Positions 10,652 to 19,484 of a stretch of 64,000 bases of DNA are shown here, one piece after another (positions within the stretch are counted from its first letter, which is position 1; every line of letters begins with the position of its first letter). The notes beneath the pieces were generated by a model. That model worked only from the letters and a program-made list of their open reading frames with translations, searched no databases and was not told the DNA's origin. Made by a program: the position numbers and the translations under genes. The DNA comes from an uncultured Paracoccaceae bacterium (GTDB taxonomy: Bacteria; Pseudomonadota; Alphaproteobacteria; Rhodobacterales; Rhodobacteraceae), in NCBI GenBank assembly GCA_913061275.1, contig CAJXSR010000015.1, forward strand, positions 1 through 64,000, read 5' to 3'.

Positions 10652-11257
10652 TCAGCTTATCGGAAACGCATTGATCCCAGAGTCTACAAGGTCGCTGATG
10701 TAGGTTCGGGCAATCTTTGGGTTGATTGCGACAATGGCAGGCTTGCAAGCTAGTGAAACCAATCCGTGTACGCTAGCCCACAAAAGTAGAAAGAACTGCC
10801 TGTGTTGTTCGGATTTTGGATCGGCTTCACCGGCAATGATCAACGTTTCCAGTAGGCCGATTTGAAAGTCTTGTGCTTTGGGGTCTTGCGGCAGGTCTGA
10901 TCTGTACTCGAACATCAACCACCATCGCCGTGGCTCTGCCGTTGCAAAGTCAAAATAGGCCTCACCCAAGGCAACCAACCGTGAACGTTTATCTTGTGGT
11001 GCAGTTTGAATGGCCGCATGCAATCTATCAGACAGCATTGCGGCAGATTTTGAAATAACTGCGCGCACTACAGCATCCAGATCGCCAAACGCATTATACA
11101 ACGAACCAACCGATATATTCAGGTCTTTGGCCAACCCGCGTGCACTAAGTGTGTCGATCCCTTTTGTAAGGACGATGCGCTCTGCAACGATGCAAGCCCG
11201 TTCGCGAATGTTAGCCAGATTGCGTTCCCGCTTTGAAAGAGTTTTTTCTTTGGTCAT
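10652..11257 (-). CDS. TetR family transcriptional regulator
   Basis: A 201-residue TetR-type repressor. The N-terminal helix-turn-helix is clear: ERIVLTKGIDTLSARGLAKDLNISVGSLYNAFGDLDAVV (read as GLAKDLNISVGSLYNAF around residues 42-58). The C-terminal ligand domain, with YFDFATAEPRRWWLMFEY, resembles the WHG/TetR_C_33 type. It is the last gene of a three-gene minus-strand run (small exported protein, DUF2145 protein, regulator). Two palindromes at the promoter of that run are the likely operators, so it probably controls its own operon. The ligand is unknown. Confidence 0.9.
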   Translation of the reverse strand: MTKEKTLSKRERNLANIRERACIVAERIVLTKGIDTLSARGLAKDLNISVGSLYNAFGDLDAVVRAVISKSAAMLSDRLHAAIQTAPQDKRSRLVALGEAYFDFATAEPRRWWLMFEYRSDLPQDPKAQDFQIGLLETLIIAGEADPKSEQHRQFFLLLWASVHGLVSLACKPAIVAINPKIARTYISDLVDSGINAFPIS

Positions 11258-11304
11258 GGGTGCTTATGTGGGGTATCTTTCGGGTCATGTCAATTTCTGG
11301 AACC

Positions 11305-12105
11305 CTATAAACGCACGGCTTTGTTCGGGGTTAACCGATAGACCTTTGATGTCAGGTTATATGTGCGCAGGAACTGGGCAATAGACCCAAATGTCACTAT
11401 GCCAACCTTATTGCCATGATCGGCGGTGGTCATCGCCTTAGAGGTTAATGACGCAAGATTTCGTTTAAACATACCAATCGGGATGATTTGTGGCTTGAAA
11501 TGTGCCGCGATATTGGCCTTGATTTTGCTTTTGTTCGAAGTTTTGTACAAGCTTGCCATCACTACATCTAATGTATGTTCGGTACAATTCTGAAACTGGC
11601 TTGTTGAAGGGTTGGACAGCACTGAATAGTTGGGGTTGTGCAAGGTTGAATAAGTCGGGCTGGCAATCACCTTTAACAGTTTTTTCTGTAAGCGGGGATC
11701 AGGTATGATAATGCCTGCATCCAGTTTGTAGGCGCCCGCAAAAAAATCAGCGGGGCTGTCTTGTATAAGGTCGCTTCGCGTTTTGTTGCCAGATCGTTGG
11801 TACAGATTATAGACCCGATAACCACGCCCTGTGCTGCCATCTGCCTGTGTGATCTGGGAATAAACCCAAAACGCTACATGCGTGTAATTGATACCATTTG
11901 GCAGTGCTGATGGGTTACGCCCTATCCGCGCCACGATCGCTACATTTGCACCGCGCGCGGCAAGATCATGTTGTACGCGATTTGAGAATGCCGCAACCTT
12001 GGCGGCTGGTATGATGGATTTACCTGCCTCACTGCTGCCGGCCCACGCGATAGGCGGCAGCGTAGTTGTAAGTGCAAATATAACCGTGAAGAATAGACGT
12101 AGCAT
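11305..12105 (-). CDS. DUF2145 domain-containing exported protein
   Basis: A 266-residue protein with a signal peptide (RLFFTVIFALTTTLPPIAWAG, cleavage near residue 22). The mature part (FSNRVQHDLAARGANVAIVARIGR, YTHVAFWVY, CTEHTLDVVMA) fits DUF2145. The conserved His in YTHVAFWVYS, an NCTEH motif and the C-terminal part recall NlpC/P60-like papain folds, but that is only a guess. An AAGGAAGC seven bases upstream supports the ATG at 12105. It is 21 bases behind the small exported protein and 47 ahead of the TetR gene. Confidence 0.8.
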   Translation of the reverse strand: MLRLFFTVIFALTTTLPPIAWAGSSEAGKSIIPAAKVAAFSNRVQHDLAARGANVAIVARIGRNPSALPNGINYTHVAFWVYSQITQADGSTGRGYRVYNLYQRSGNKTRSDLIQDSPADFFAGAYKLDAGIIIPDPRLQKKLLKVIASPTYSTLHNPNYSVLSNPSTSQFQNCTEHTLDVVMASLYKTSNKSKIKANIAAHFKPQIIPIGMFKRNLASLTSKAMTTADHGNKVGIVTFGSIAQFLRTYNLTSKVYRLTPNKAVRL

Positions 12106-12126
12106 GATAAGCTTCCTTATTTCGGA

Positions 12127-12435
12127 TTAATCAAGGGTTGGGATGGCATCTGCTTGTACTGCTTTCGGTGTGATCTTTTGGCCAGTACCCACCTCAAGTG
12201 CATCTTCGCCGACTTCCTGTATGGCAGCACCGGAAATTGCTAGTGATGATCCAAACAGAACAAGTGGAACTGAAACTACTGTTGATGCACCTGTAATGAT
12301 AGCAGCTGATCCATGACTGGCGGCCTGCGCACTGTGATTGGCAGACTGGTTAGAATGCTGACCACTTGCGCCTGCAAAAGCAGATGTGGCAATCGTTGCG
12401 GCGAGAGTGGTGATGATTATGGTTTGAATATTCAT
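12127..12435 (-). CDS. small exported Ser/Ala/His-rich protein
   Basis: A 102-residue protein with a signal peptide (MNIQTIIITTLAATIATSAFA) and a mature part rich in Ser, Gln, His and Ala, then a hydrophobic stretch (STVVSVPLVLFGSSLAISGAAI). An ATG further upstream at 12465 lies inside an operator, upstream of the likely transcript start region; the ATG at 12435 has GAGG six bases ahead and begins at the signal peptide, so I use it. First gene of the TetR-controlled operon. Function unknown; perhaps a partner or substrate of the DUF2145 protein. Confidence 0.75.
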   Translation of the reverse strand: MNIQTIIITTLAATIATSAFAGASGQHSNQSANHSAQAASHGSAAIITGASTVVSVPLVLFGSSLAISGAAIQEVGEDALEVGTGQKITPKAVQADAIPTLD

Positions 12436-12450
12436 GGTAACCTCAAGTTT

Positions 12451-12465
12451 GTGAACGTTGTTCAT
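12451..12465. promoter_or_regulatory. TetR operator O2
   Basis: GTGAACGTTGTTCAT, an inverted repeat of GTGAAC/GTTCAY around a 3-base centre. It covers the expected transcription start of the small-protein operon, where a bound repressor would block RNA polymerase. It differs at few positions from O1, centred 52 bases away. Assignment to the operon's own TetR protein is inference. Confidence 0.75.
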
Positions 12466-12467
12466 GG

Positions 12468-12495
12468 TTTATATCCATTAACGCACGCCTGTCAA
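12468..12495 (-). promoter_or_regulatory. sigma70 promoter of the DUF2145 operon
   Basis: On the minus strand TTGACA (12495-12490) is followed after 16 bases by TATAAA (12473-12468), close to the sigma70 consensus. The expected start near 12461 falls in operator O2, and operator O1 abuts the -35 region. Confidence 0.85.
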
Positions 12496-12502
12496 TACAA
12501 AT

Positions 12503-12517
12503 GTGAACATCGTTCAC
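12503..12517. promoter_or_regulatory. TetR operator O1
   Basis: GTGAACATCGTTCAC, a 6-bp-arm perfect inverted repeat about 50 bases upstream of the expected start and 7 bases from the -35 box. Spacing to O2 is 52 bases, about five helical turns, so dimers at both sites would face the same side of the DNA. Confidence 0.8.
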
Positions 12518-12596
12518 AATAAGTAAAACATACCCCATAAGGACATGTGGCAATCTCTCCCTCGCACAACACCACTCTCTGCGCTATTACTCGCCC

Positions 12597-13217
12597 ATGT
12601 CACAAATAGAATCGCTTTTCGCCACCCGCCTTTACCGTGCTGCCCTTAGTGAGCAGGGCAAACCTATTGATACGCCTGAATTGGAAGCCACTTGCCTATC
12701 CATCGCAGATGATGATGAAGCGGGGCAGGTTTGGTGTGAGGAAAATGATTTTCCGGGCTACACCAGCTATGCGTCGTTAGATGATCTGGCTTGGCGGTTT
12801 CCGATCTTTAAGGATTTGGTTGAAACACTGGACAAACATGTTGCCGCTTTCGCAGATGACTTAGAGTTCAATCTGGATGGCAAAGAGTTGAAGCTGGACA
12901 GCATCTGGATAAACATCCTGCCCACGGGTGGGATTCACACCAGCCACATTCACCCGCATTCTGTAATCAGTGGCACAACCTATGTGTCCCGCCCAAAAGA
13001 TGCCAGTGCTATCAAGTTTGAAGACCCCCGTTCACAAATGATGATGGCATCCCCTATACGTAAGGCAGATGCCCGCAAAGAGCTGCGCAGCTTTATCTAT
13101 GTAGAACCAGATGCAGGTGACGTTCTGTTATGGGAAAGCTGGCTGCGCCACGAAGTGCCGATGAATATGTCCGACGAAGAACGTATTAGTGTTAGCTTTA
13201 ATTATGCTTGGGGCTAA
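12597..13217 (+). CDS. TIGR02466-type putative 2OG-Fe(II) oxygenase
   Basis: A 206-residue protein matching the TIGR02466/PF13759 family of putative 2-oxoglutarate, Fe(II)-dependent oxygenases. WINILPTGGIHTSHIHPHS holds candidate metal His residues (117, 119, 121); LRHEVPMN supplies the distal His185, and Arg196 in EERISVSF is a candidate 2OG-binding residue. Start FATRLYRA is typical of the family. It stands alone on the + strand between the DUF2145 operon and a convergent SnoaL gene. Substrate unknown. Confidence 0.8.
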   Translation: MSQIESLFATRLYRAALSEQGKPIDTPELEATCLSIADDDEAGQVWCEENDFPGYTSYASLDDLAWRFPIFKDLVETLDKHVAAFADDLEFNLDGKELKLDSIWINILPTGGIHTSHIHPHSVISGTTYVSRPKDASAIKFEDPRSQMMMASPIRKADARKELRSFIYVEPDAGDVLLWESWLRHEVPMNMSDEERISVSFNYAWG

Positions 13218-13235
13218 GGCCAGTATTGGCCTTAG
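13214..13235. terminator. convergent hairpin, possible bidirectional terminator
   Basis: A 9-bp perfect inverted repeat CTAAGGCCA/TGGCCTTAG with a 4-base loop begins in the stop codon of the oxygenase gene and lies 25 bases from the end of the convergent SnoaL gene. The following T content is modest (ACTATTTTA), so efficiency is uncertain. Confidence 0.5.
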
Positions 13236-13259
13236 ATCACTATTTTAAGCTTCTAAAAA

Positions 13260-13640
13260 TCAAAACGCAGCTTTCCATTGTTCAGTATCTATAAACCAAC
13301 GCTCTTCGTAGACTTTTGAATTGGTAAGTTTGAATAATACTGAAAGTTGGCTACCATCGAGAACTTTATCGCATTTCCACTCAACGACTGAAACGACCTC
13401 TCCTTGGGTTCCGATCTGGCGTATTGACGTGATCTCGAAACCACCAGGTAGTGCCGCCCCAAGATTGTTCAAGACATCACGAAATGCAGCTCTGCCTGTT
13501 AAGACGTCATTCTGACCGGGCATCACGAAAATCATATCGTCGGTATAATCTGCAATTAATGTGTCCCAATCGCCATTGGCAACAGCTTCCCATCCGCGCT
13601 GTACGATATCAGCATCGTTTATTGTTAGTGTGTCTGACAT
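13260..13640 (-). CDS. SnoaL-like / nuclear transport factor 2-fold protein
   Basis: A 126-residue protein of the SnoaL-like fold. The start NDADIVQRGWEAVANGDWDTLIADYTDDMIFVMPG and GRAAFRDVL follow the pattern of that superfamily, which includes isomerases, hydrolases and non-enzymatic ligand binders. The ATG at 13640 has GGAG seven bases upstream; a longer reading from 13709 adds an unlikely N-terminus. It is divergent from the LuxR/TPR regulator gene, which may control it. Specific reaction not predictable. Confidence 0.8.
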   Translation of the reverse strand: MSDTLTINDADIVQRGWEAVANGDWDTLIADYTDDMIFVMPGQNDVLTGRAAFRDVLNNLGAALPGGFEITSIRQIGTQGEVVSVVEWKCDKVLDGSQLSVLFKLTNSKVYEERWFIDTEQWKAAF

Positions 13641-13801
13641 TTGGTATCTCCGTTTTGTGTGATTACCTTGCAAAGTTATAAGGATCACAGCAGAATAGAA
13701 ATAGGTCACATGCTGTATTATGGATACTGCAAATGTAGTATTTTTTATTACAAAGTCGTTTTCTATTTGGAAAAGCGAACAGCAATGTCGAATGGAAATT
13801 G

Positions 13802-15247
13802 ATGAATAATTTGGATAAACCCGCTTCGCAAACTGAGCACCTTAGTGCAAGAGAGATGGAGATTGCAGAAGCTTTTTCAGGCGGGGAAAGTTACGTCAAT
13901 ATTGCTGATAGGTTGTGCATAGCACCCTCAACAGTACGTACGCATCTTTCGACGATTTATCGAAAACTTGGGGTGTCAACGAAACTGGAACTTCATAAAT
14001 ATTTGGACAATAGCCAGCAACCCCCGAAGCCAAAAGAAATTCAGAAAATCCCGCTGCCTGACAAACCTTCGATTGCGGTTCTTGCGTTTGAAAACATGTC
14101 TGGTGATCCAGAACAGGAATATTTTTCTGATGGCATTACCGAAGATATAATTACAGCACTTTCACGCTCGCCTTGGCTGTTCATCATCGCCCGCAATACG
14201 ACCTTTACTTATAAAGGTGAAAACGTCGACGTGAAACGGGTCGCAGAAGATTTGGGTGTAAGGTACGTACTAGAAGGTAGCGTTCGCAAGTCAGGCAACC
14301 GTATCCGAGTAACCGCACAGCTGATTGATGGTATAACGGGTGGGCATGTTTGGTCAGAGCGTTATGACGGACAGCTTGCCGATGTTTTTGATCTTCAGGA
14401 TGAAATTACGCAAAACGTTGTAGCTTCTATACTGACACGGGTGCATCTAACTGCAAGTGAACCAACCACGCAGCGGCCCCGACCGAACCTGACGGTTTGG
14501 GAATTGACGATGCGCGGATGGCACCTGCTTTATGATTTCACACCAGAAAGCTTTGCTTCGGCAGAAGTATTACTGCAGCAGGCGTTACAGCATGATCCGG
14601 ATAGTTCCGAGGCCAATTTGGTTCTATCTGTGATCCATTATCATAGTGTAATTCTGGGCTTTACCAGCGAGCCAGTAAAAACGGCAACATTAGCCTATGA
14701 ATTGGGCCGACGTGCAACGCGGTTAGATGATCGGAACAAATACGCTCAATGGGCTCTTGGGCTTAGTTGTTTTGCTTTGCAAAGGCATGATGAAGCCATC
14801 ACTGCCCTTGAACAGGCGGTAGAGTTGAACCCAAATTGTTCGGTTGCTTATGGTAGCCTTGGAACCGCGCTGGGTTTAGTGGGTCGTGTTGACGAGGCAA
14901 TTACCTGCCAGGAAATCGCGATCCGTTCTAATCCACGTGATCCCAGTATCTTTTTTCGTTTCAGTGGAATGGCATTAGCCAATTATTTGGCAAATCGCTA
15001 CGATAGTGCAATCGACTGGGCATCAAAAGCCGTTCATCTTATGCCGCAGTGGTACTTTGGCCATTTTATTCTTGCCGCCAGCCAGATGCGGGCAGGGCGT
15101 GTGGCAGAAGCCAAAGCCGCAATCCAAAACTGCTACGCAGCCTTGCCCGATGCAGCTATCTGTCATCTTGATCGTATGCCATTGAAAGGTGCTGCTGAAA
15201 TGGAACAGCTTCGGTGCAACTTGCGCAAAGCAGGGTTGCAAGAATAG
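13802..15247 (+). CDS. LuxR-type HTH, TolB-like and TPR regulator
   Basis: A 481-residue three-part protein. Residues about 15-66 are a LuxR/GerE helix-turn-helix (LSAREMEIAEAF, IADRLCIAPSTVRTHLSTIYRKLGV). Residues about 88-195 match the TolB-like domain common in TPR proteins of adenylate-cyclase type (SIAVLAFENMSGDPEQEYFSDGI, VRYVLEGSVRKSGNRIRVTAQLID). The rest is TPR repeats (DEAITALEQAVELNPNC). Relatives usually carry a cyclase domain or OmpR-type HTH at the N-terminus; a LuxR HTH is the less usual arrangement. I chose ATG 13802 over the TTG just before it, with GGAA close upstream. Divergent from the SnoaL gene. Confidence 0.85.
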   Translation: MNNLDKPASQTEHLSAREMEIAEAFSGGESYVNIADRLCIAPSTVRTHLSTIYRKLGVSTKLELHKYLDNSQQPPKPKEIQKIPLPDKPSIAVLAFENMSGDPEQEYFSDGITEDIITALSRSPWLFIIARNTTFTYKGENVDVKRVAEDLGVRYVLEGSVRKSGNRIRVTAQLIDGITGGHVWSERYDGQLADVFDLQDEITQNVVASILTRVHLTASEPTTQRPRPNLTVWELTMRGWHLLYDFTPESFASAEVLLQQALQHDPDSSEANLVLSVIHYHSVILGFTSEPVKTATLAYELGRRATRLDDRNKYAQWALGLSCFALQRHDEAITALEQAVELNPNCSVAYGSLGTALGLVGRVDEAITCQEIAIRSNPRDPSIFFRFSGMALANYLANRYDSAIDWASKAVHLMPQWYFGHFILAASQMRAGRVAEAKAAIQNCYAALPDAAICHLDRMPLKGAAEMEQLRCNLRKAGLQE

Positions 15248-15305
15248 TTATTCAGCCCACCCTACATATGCCCCATGATTTTCGGAACGTTATCTGCTAA
15301 AACCC

Positions 15306-15334
15306 TTGCCAACACCCCGATTTCGCCCTATAGA
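15306..15334 (+). promoter_or_regulatory. promoter of the rpmC-rpmD block
   Basis: TTGCCA (15306-15311), a 17-base spacer and TATAGA (15329-15334) lie 80 bases before rpmC. This is the expected place for a promoter that restarts ribosomal-protein transcription after insert 2. Confidence 0.6.
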
Positions 15335-15413
15335 CCGCGTTCATCATGCACTCCACTGGAATCAAGGTGACTCGTTTATGAGGCCCACCAGTGATGTTGA
15401 AAGGAAAATGGCG

Positions 15414-15617
15414 ATGAATGCCAATGATTTAAGAGATAAAACACCCGACCAGCTACGTGAAGAGCTGTCTGCACAAAAGAAAGCACAATTCAACTTGCGC
15501 TTTCAAGCAGCTACTAACCAGTTGGAAAATACCGCACAGATCAAAACGGCTCGCCGTACTGCTGCGCGCGTAAAAACAATTTTGAACCAGAAAGCCGCTG
15601 AAGCGGCTGCTGAATAA
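15414..15617 (+). CDS. rpmC: 50S ribosomal protein L29
   Basis: L29, at the tunnel exit beside L23. The core [27 protein letters not shown] is diagnostic; length 67. AAGGA at 15401-15405 favours the ATG at 15414 (8 bases away) over the one at 15408 (2 bases). Longer in-frame starts at 15306 and 15378 are not supported. Confidence 0.97.
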   Translation: MNANDLRDKTPDQLREELSAQKKAQFNLRFQAATNQLENTAQIKTARRTAARVKTILNQKAAEAAAE

Positions 15618-15628
15618 GGAAGTTTGAC

Positions 15629-15862
15629 ATGCCAAAGCGTATTCTAAGCGGTGTTGTAACAGGCGACCAAAACGAACAGACAGTAACAGTTTCTGTTCAG
15701 CGTAGCTTTCAGCACCCAGTTCTAAAGAAGATTATTCGTAAGTCTAAGACATACCGTGCCCATGACGCGAAAAACCAATTCAAAATCGGCGATCAAATTC
15801 GAATTGAAGAGTGTAAGCCGATTTCGAAAACCAAACGTTGGATGGTTCTGACAGACGCTTAA
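15629..15862 (+). CDS. rpsQ: 30S ribosomal protein S17
   Basis: S17, a primary 16S rRNA binder. [20 protein letters not shown] and [14 protein letters not shown], then [11 protein letters not shown] are typical; length 77. It follows rpmC after 11 bases. Confidence 0.98.
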   Translation: MPKRILSGVVTGDQNEQTVTVSVQRSFQHPVLKKIIRKSKTYRAHDAKNQFKIGDQIRIEECKPISKTKRWMVLTDA

Positions 15863-15930
15863 CAGCTAAGTCAGACAATCCAGCTTAACGAAACCCTGGG
15901 GATGATCCCCAAAGGTCGGAAGGAAATCAA

Positions 15931-16299
15931 ATGATCCAGATGCAGACCAACCTGGATGTAGCTGACAACAGCGGCGCTCGCCGTGTTCAGTGCATCAAGG
16001 TTCTGGGCGGTTCCAAACGGAGATATGCCTCCGTTGGAGATATTATCGTAGTCTCTGTGAAAGAAGCCATTCCACGCGGTCGCGTGAAAAAAGGCGACGT
16101 TCGCAAAGCTGTGGTAGTACGCACCAGAAAAGAAGTTCGCCGTGAAGACGGCACAGCAATTCGCTTTGATAGCAATGCTGCAGTAATCCTTAACACGTCG
16201 AATGAGCCTTTGGGCACACGTATCTTTGGCCCAGTTGTTCGCGAATTACGCGCGAAAAACTTCATGAAGATCATCTCACTTGCGCCGGAGGTGCTGTAA
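15931..16299 (+). CDS. rplN: 50S ribosomal protein L14
   Basis: L14 contacts 16S rRNA in an intersubunit bridge. [21 protein letters not shown] and [20 protein letters not shown] are diagnostic; length 122. It ends one base before rplX. Confidence 0.99.
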   Translation: MIQMQTNLDVADNSGARRVQCIKVLGGSKRRYASVGDIIVVSVKEAIPRGRVKKGDVRKAVVVRTRKEVRREDGTAIRFDSNAAVILNTSNEPLGTRIFGPVVRELRAKNFMKIISLAPEVL

Positions 16300-16300
16300 G

Positions 16301-16615
16301 ATGGCTGCTAAATTGAAAAAAGGTGACAAGATCATCGTTTTAGCCGGTAAAGATAAAGGTAAAGAAGGCGAAATCGCCTCTCTGAACCCAACTACTGGTA
16401 AAGCAATCGTAACGGGTGTGAACACTTCAATCCGTCACGTTAAACAATCACAAAACGCTCAGGGTGGCCGCGTTCCTACGGACATGCCAATTCAGTTGTC
16501 AAATTTGGCACTGATTGACCCAAAAGAGGGCGGTGCAACACGTGTTGGCTTCAAAACTGAAGACGGCAAAAAAGTACGTTTTGCAAAAAAATCAGGAGCG
16601 TTGATCGATGGCTGA
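16301..16615 (+). CDS. rplX: 50S ribosomal protein L24
   Basis: L24 initiates large-subunit assembly. The KOW motif [20 protein letters not shown] lies at residues 5-24. Start ATG 16301 follows the rplN stop at once; a longer in-frame start at 16280 lies within rplN. Length 104; overlaps rplE by 8 bases. Confidence 0.98.
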   Translation: MAAKLKKGDKIIVLAGKDKGKEGEIASLNPTTGKAIVTGVNTSIRHVKQSQNAQGGRVPTDMPIQLSNLALIDPKEGGATRVGFKTEDGKKVRFAKKSGALIDG

Positions 16616-17159
16616 TTATACTCCACGTCTTCAGACGCAATATGCTGACACAGCACGCGCGGCACTGAAAGAAGAATTTGCCTACAAGAACGACATGATG
16701 ATCCCGAAATTGGATAAAATCGTGTTGAACATGGGTGTTGGTGAAACAGTTAATGACACCAAGAAAATTCGCTCTGCGGTTTCAAGCATGGCAACAATTT
16801 CAGGCCAACAGCCTGTGATTACCAAAGCTAAAAAATCTATCGCGGGCTTCCGAGTTCGTGAAGAAATGCCTTTGGGTTGCAAAGTAACATTGCGCGGCAC
16901 CAAGATGTATGAATTTCTTGATAGCCTTGTAACAGTTGCAATGCCTCGTATTCGTGACTTTCGCGGCGTTTCCGGCAAAAGTTTCGATGGTAACGGCAAC
17001 TACGCAATGGGCTTGAAAGAACACATCGTGTTCCCAGAGATTAACTATGACGACGTAGATCAAATGTGGGGCATGGATATCATCATCTGTACGACCGCAA
17101 AAACAGATGCAGAAGCTAAAAGCTTGTTGAAGCAATTCAACATGCCTTTTAACGACTGA
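16608..17159 (+). CDS. rplE: 50S ribosomal protein L5
   Basis: L5 carries 5S rRNA into the large subunit. [33 protein letters not shown] and the C-terminal [20 protein letters not shown] are diagnostic; length 183. Confidence 0.99.
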   Translation: MADYTPRLQTQYADTARAALKEEFAYKNDMMIPKLDKIVLNMGVGETVNDTKKIRSAVSSMATISGQQPVITKAKKSIAGFRVREEMPLGCKVTLRGTKMYEFLDSLVTVAMPRIRDFRGVSGKSFDGNGNYAMGLKEHIVFPEINYDDVDQMWGMDIIICTTAKTDAEAKSLLKQFNMPFND

Positions 17160-17178
17160 TCGCGGAAGGGAAGAAAAC

Positions 17179-17484
17179 ATGGCAAAAGCTGCAATGGTCC
17201 AACGCGAAGTTAAGCGGGCAAAGCTGGTAGAGAAATATGCTGCCAAGCGTGCCGCACTTAAGGAAATCGTGAACAACCAAAAACTACCAATGGAAGAGCG
17301 CTTTAAAGCGGGTCTGGCATTGGCAAAACTACCGCGTAATTCATCCGCGACACGCCTGCACAATCGCTGTCAGGTAACCGGTCGTCCGAAGGGTTATTAT
17401 CGTAAACTTAAAGTGTCCAGGATTGCTCTACGCCAGTTGGCGTCAGACGGTATGATCCCGGGCATGGTTAAATCTAGCTGGTAA
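17179..17484 (+). CDS. rpsN: 30S ribosomal protein S14
   Basis: S14 of the 30S head, 101 residues, the long form without the zinc-binding CXXC pairs. [23 protein letters not shown] (read in part) and the end [11 protein letters not shown] are typical. GGAAGG at 17163-17168 precedes the start. Confidence 0.99.
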   Translation: MAKAAMVQREVKRAKLVEKYAAKRAALKEIVNNQKLPMEERFKAGLALAKLPRNSSATRLHNRCQVTGRPKGYYRKLKVSRIALRQLASDGMIPGMVKSSW

Positions 17485-17496
17485 GGGAGAAATATT

Positions 17497-17889
17497 ATGA
17501 ACGATCCTATCGGCGATATGCTGACACGAATTCGCAACGCTCAAATGCGTGGCAAATCTACTGTGTTAACGCCAGCGTCAAAACTACGTGGTTGGGTGCT
17601 CGATGTTCTAGCGAACGAAGGCTATATCCGTGGTTATGAAAATGCGACATCTAAAACAGGTTTCCCAGAGTTGGAGATTTCTTTGAAATACTTCGACGGT
17701 CAACCTGTGATCAAAGAGATTAAGCGCGTGTCCAAACCAGGCCGCCGCGTTTATTCTGGTGCACAAGACATTCCGACTGTGCGTCAAGGTCTAGGTGTTG
17801 CAATCGTATCTACGCCAAAAGGCGTGATGTCAGATGCACAAGCACGCACTGCCAATATTGGTGGTGAAGTGTTGTGCACAATCTTCTAA
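17497..17889 (+). CDS. rpsH: 30S ribosomal protein S8
   Basis: S8, central 16S rRNA binder; in E. coli it represses the spc operon. [21 protein letters not shown] at the N-terminus and [20 protein letters not shown] at the C-terminus are diagnostic; length 130. Confidence 0.99.
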   Translation: MNDPIGDMLTRIRNAQMRGKSTVLTPASKLRGWVLDVLANEGYIRGYENATSKTGFPELEISLKYFDGQPVIKEIKRVSKPGRRVYSGAQDIPTVRQGLGVAIVSTPKGVMSDAQARTANIGGEVLCTIF

Positions 17890-17899
17890 GGAGTATCTG

Positions 17900-18433
17900 A
17901 TGTCTCGTATTGGTAAAAAAGTAGTTGATCTACCAGCTGGCGTTTCCGCCACTTTGTCTGGTCAACAAATAGAAGTAAAAGGCCCAAAAGGTGTTCTATC
18001 CTTTAAGGCTACGGATGACGTAACAATAGCTATTGATGGCGACGTGGTTTCAGTGAAACCACGTGGCATGTCAAAACGCGCACGTCAGCAATGGGGTATG
18101 TCCCGCACACAGATCGCAAATTGCGTGAAAGGTGTAACGGAAGGCTTCAAAAAGGAACTAGAAATCAACGGTGTTGGTTATCGTGCTAAAATGGTTGGCA
18201 ATGTCTTGAACATGACATTGGGCTATTCACATGATGTTAACTTCGAAGTTCCTGCTGGTATCACTGTTACTGCACCGAAAGTAACTGAAATCATTGTTGA
18301 AGGTATTGACGCACAACAAGTTGGTGAAGTTGCCGCGAAAATTCGCGAGTGGCGTAAACCCGAGCCTTTCAAAGGCAAGGGCATCAAGTACAAAGGCGAA
18401 TATATCTTCCGCAAAGAAGGCAAGAAAAAGTAA
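17900..18433 (+). CDS. rplF: 50S ribosomal protein L6
   Basis: L6 lies near the sarcin-ricin loop where the factors bind. [20 protein letters not shown] and the end [20 protein letters not shown] are diagnostic; length 177. The ATG at 17900 with AAGGAG at 17888-17893 is the start; an upstream in-frame ATG at 17834 lies inside rpsH. Confidence 0.99.
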   Translation: MSRIGKKVVDLPAGVSATLSGQQIEVKGPKGVLSFKATDDVTIAIDGDVVSVKPRGMSKRARQQWGMSRTQIANCVKGVTEGFKKELEINGVGYRAKMVGNVLNMTLGYSHDVNFEVPAGITVTAPKVTEIIVEGIDAQQVGEVAAKIREWRKPEPFKGKGIKYKGEYIFRKEGKKK

Positions 18434-18445
18434 GGAGCGCATAAT

Positions 18446-18805
18446 ATGGCTAATAGTAAGAGAACTCTGTTCCTTAAGCGCCGCATGCGCAACCGGAACA
18501 AAATTAAGAAGATGGCCAATGGCCGTCCTCGCCTGAGCGTTCATCGCTCATCTAAAAACATCTCGGTTCAACTGATCGATGATGTGAGCGGTGTAACATT
18601 GGCTGCGGCTTCCACATTGGAAAAAGCATTGGGTGTTATAGGCAAAAACAATGTAGAAGCTTCTGCTAAAGTGGGTGCTGCAATCGCAGAACGTGCTAAA
18701 AAAGCAGGCGTTGAAGAGTGTTACTTTGATCGTGGTGGCTTTTTGTTCCACGGCAAAGTGAAAGCACTTGCCGATGCGGCCCGCGAAGGCGGTCTAAAGT
18801 TTTAG
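18446..18805 (+). CDS. rplR: 50S ribosomal protein L18
   Basis: L18 binds 5S rRNA with L5 and L25. [20 protein letters not shown] and the end [27 protein letters not shown] are typical; length 119. AAGGAG stands 9 bases before the ATG. Confidence 0.99.
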   Translation: MANSKRTLFLKRRMRNRNKIKKMANGRPRLSVHRSSKNISVQLIDDVSGVTLAAASTLEKALGVIGKNNVEASAKVGAAIAERAKKAGVEECYFDRGGFLFHGKVKALADAAREGGLKF

Positions 18806-18912
18806 AAAACTTGCAGGTGGGCATCTTGTCCACCTCGATGATCCGGGGGGCGCACATGTGCCCCACTTGGGTTGATTAATGGGGCGCAAGCCCAAGTATT
18901 TAGGAGGCCTTC
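18806..18912 (+). promoter_or_regulatory. structured rplR-rpsE spacer
   Basis: Unusually long (107 bases) for this operon. Three self-complementary pieces are visible: GGTGG with CCACC near 18817-18834, GGGGCGCA with TGTGCCCC near 18846-18864, and ACTTGGG with CCCAAGT closing around 18866-18898. The last stem ends just before the AGGAGG of rpsE. No T-run follows, so it is more likely a leader or RNA-processing structure than a terminator. Confidence 0.4.
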
Positions 18913-19479
18913 ATGGCTAGAGATAATAACCGCCGGGGTCGCGATCGCGACGAAACACCGGAATTTCAAGATCGTCTGGTTGCGATCAACCGTGTGTCTA
19001 AAACAGTTAAAGGCGGTAAACGCTTTGGCTTTGCAGCACTTGTTGTTGTTGGTGACCAAAAAGGCCGTGTAGGTTTTGGCAAAGGTAAAGCCAAAGAGGT
19101 TCCTGAAGCTATTCGTAAAGCTACAGAGCAAGCGAAACGCCAAATGATCCGCGTGCCATTGCGCGAAGGCCGCACATTGCACCACGATGTAAATGGTCGT
19201 CACGGTGCTGGTAAAGTTGTGATGCGTACTGCACCACAAGGTACTGGTATTATTGCTGGTGGCCCGATGCGTGCTGTTTTTGAAATGCTTGGCGTTCTAG
19301 ACGTTGTTGCGAAATCAATCGGGTCACAAAACCCGTATAACATGATCCGCGCTACTATGGATGGTTTGGCTAAAGAAGCTAGCCCACGTAACGTGGCCCA
19401 ACGTCGTGGCAAGAAAGTTTCTGACATCCTGCCAAAAACTGATGCAGCACCTGCTGCACCTGCAACTGCGGAGGCTTGA
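18913..19479 (+). CDS. rpsE: 30S ribosomal protein S5
   Basis: S5, important for decoding accuracy. [20 protein letters not shown] and [15 protein letters not shown] are diagnostic; the 188 residues end in an Ala/Pro tail. AGGAGG at 18902-18907 precedes the ATG. Confidence 0.99.
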   Translation: MARDNNRRGRDRDETPEFQDRLVAINRVSKTVKGGKRFGFAALVVVGDQKGRVGFGKGKAKEVPEAIRKATEQAKRQMIRVPLREGRTLHHDVNGRHGAGKVVMRTAPQGTGIIAGGPMRAVFEMLGVLDVVAKSIGSQNPYNMIRATMDGLAKEASPRNVAQRRGKKVSDILPKTDAAPAAPATAEA

Positions 19480-19484
19480 GTTAA

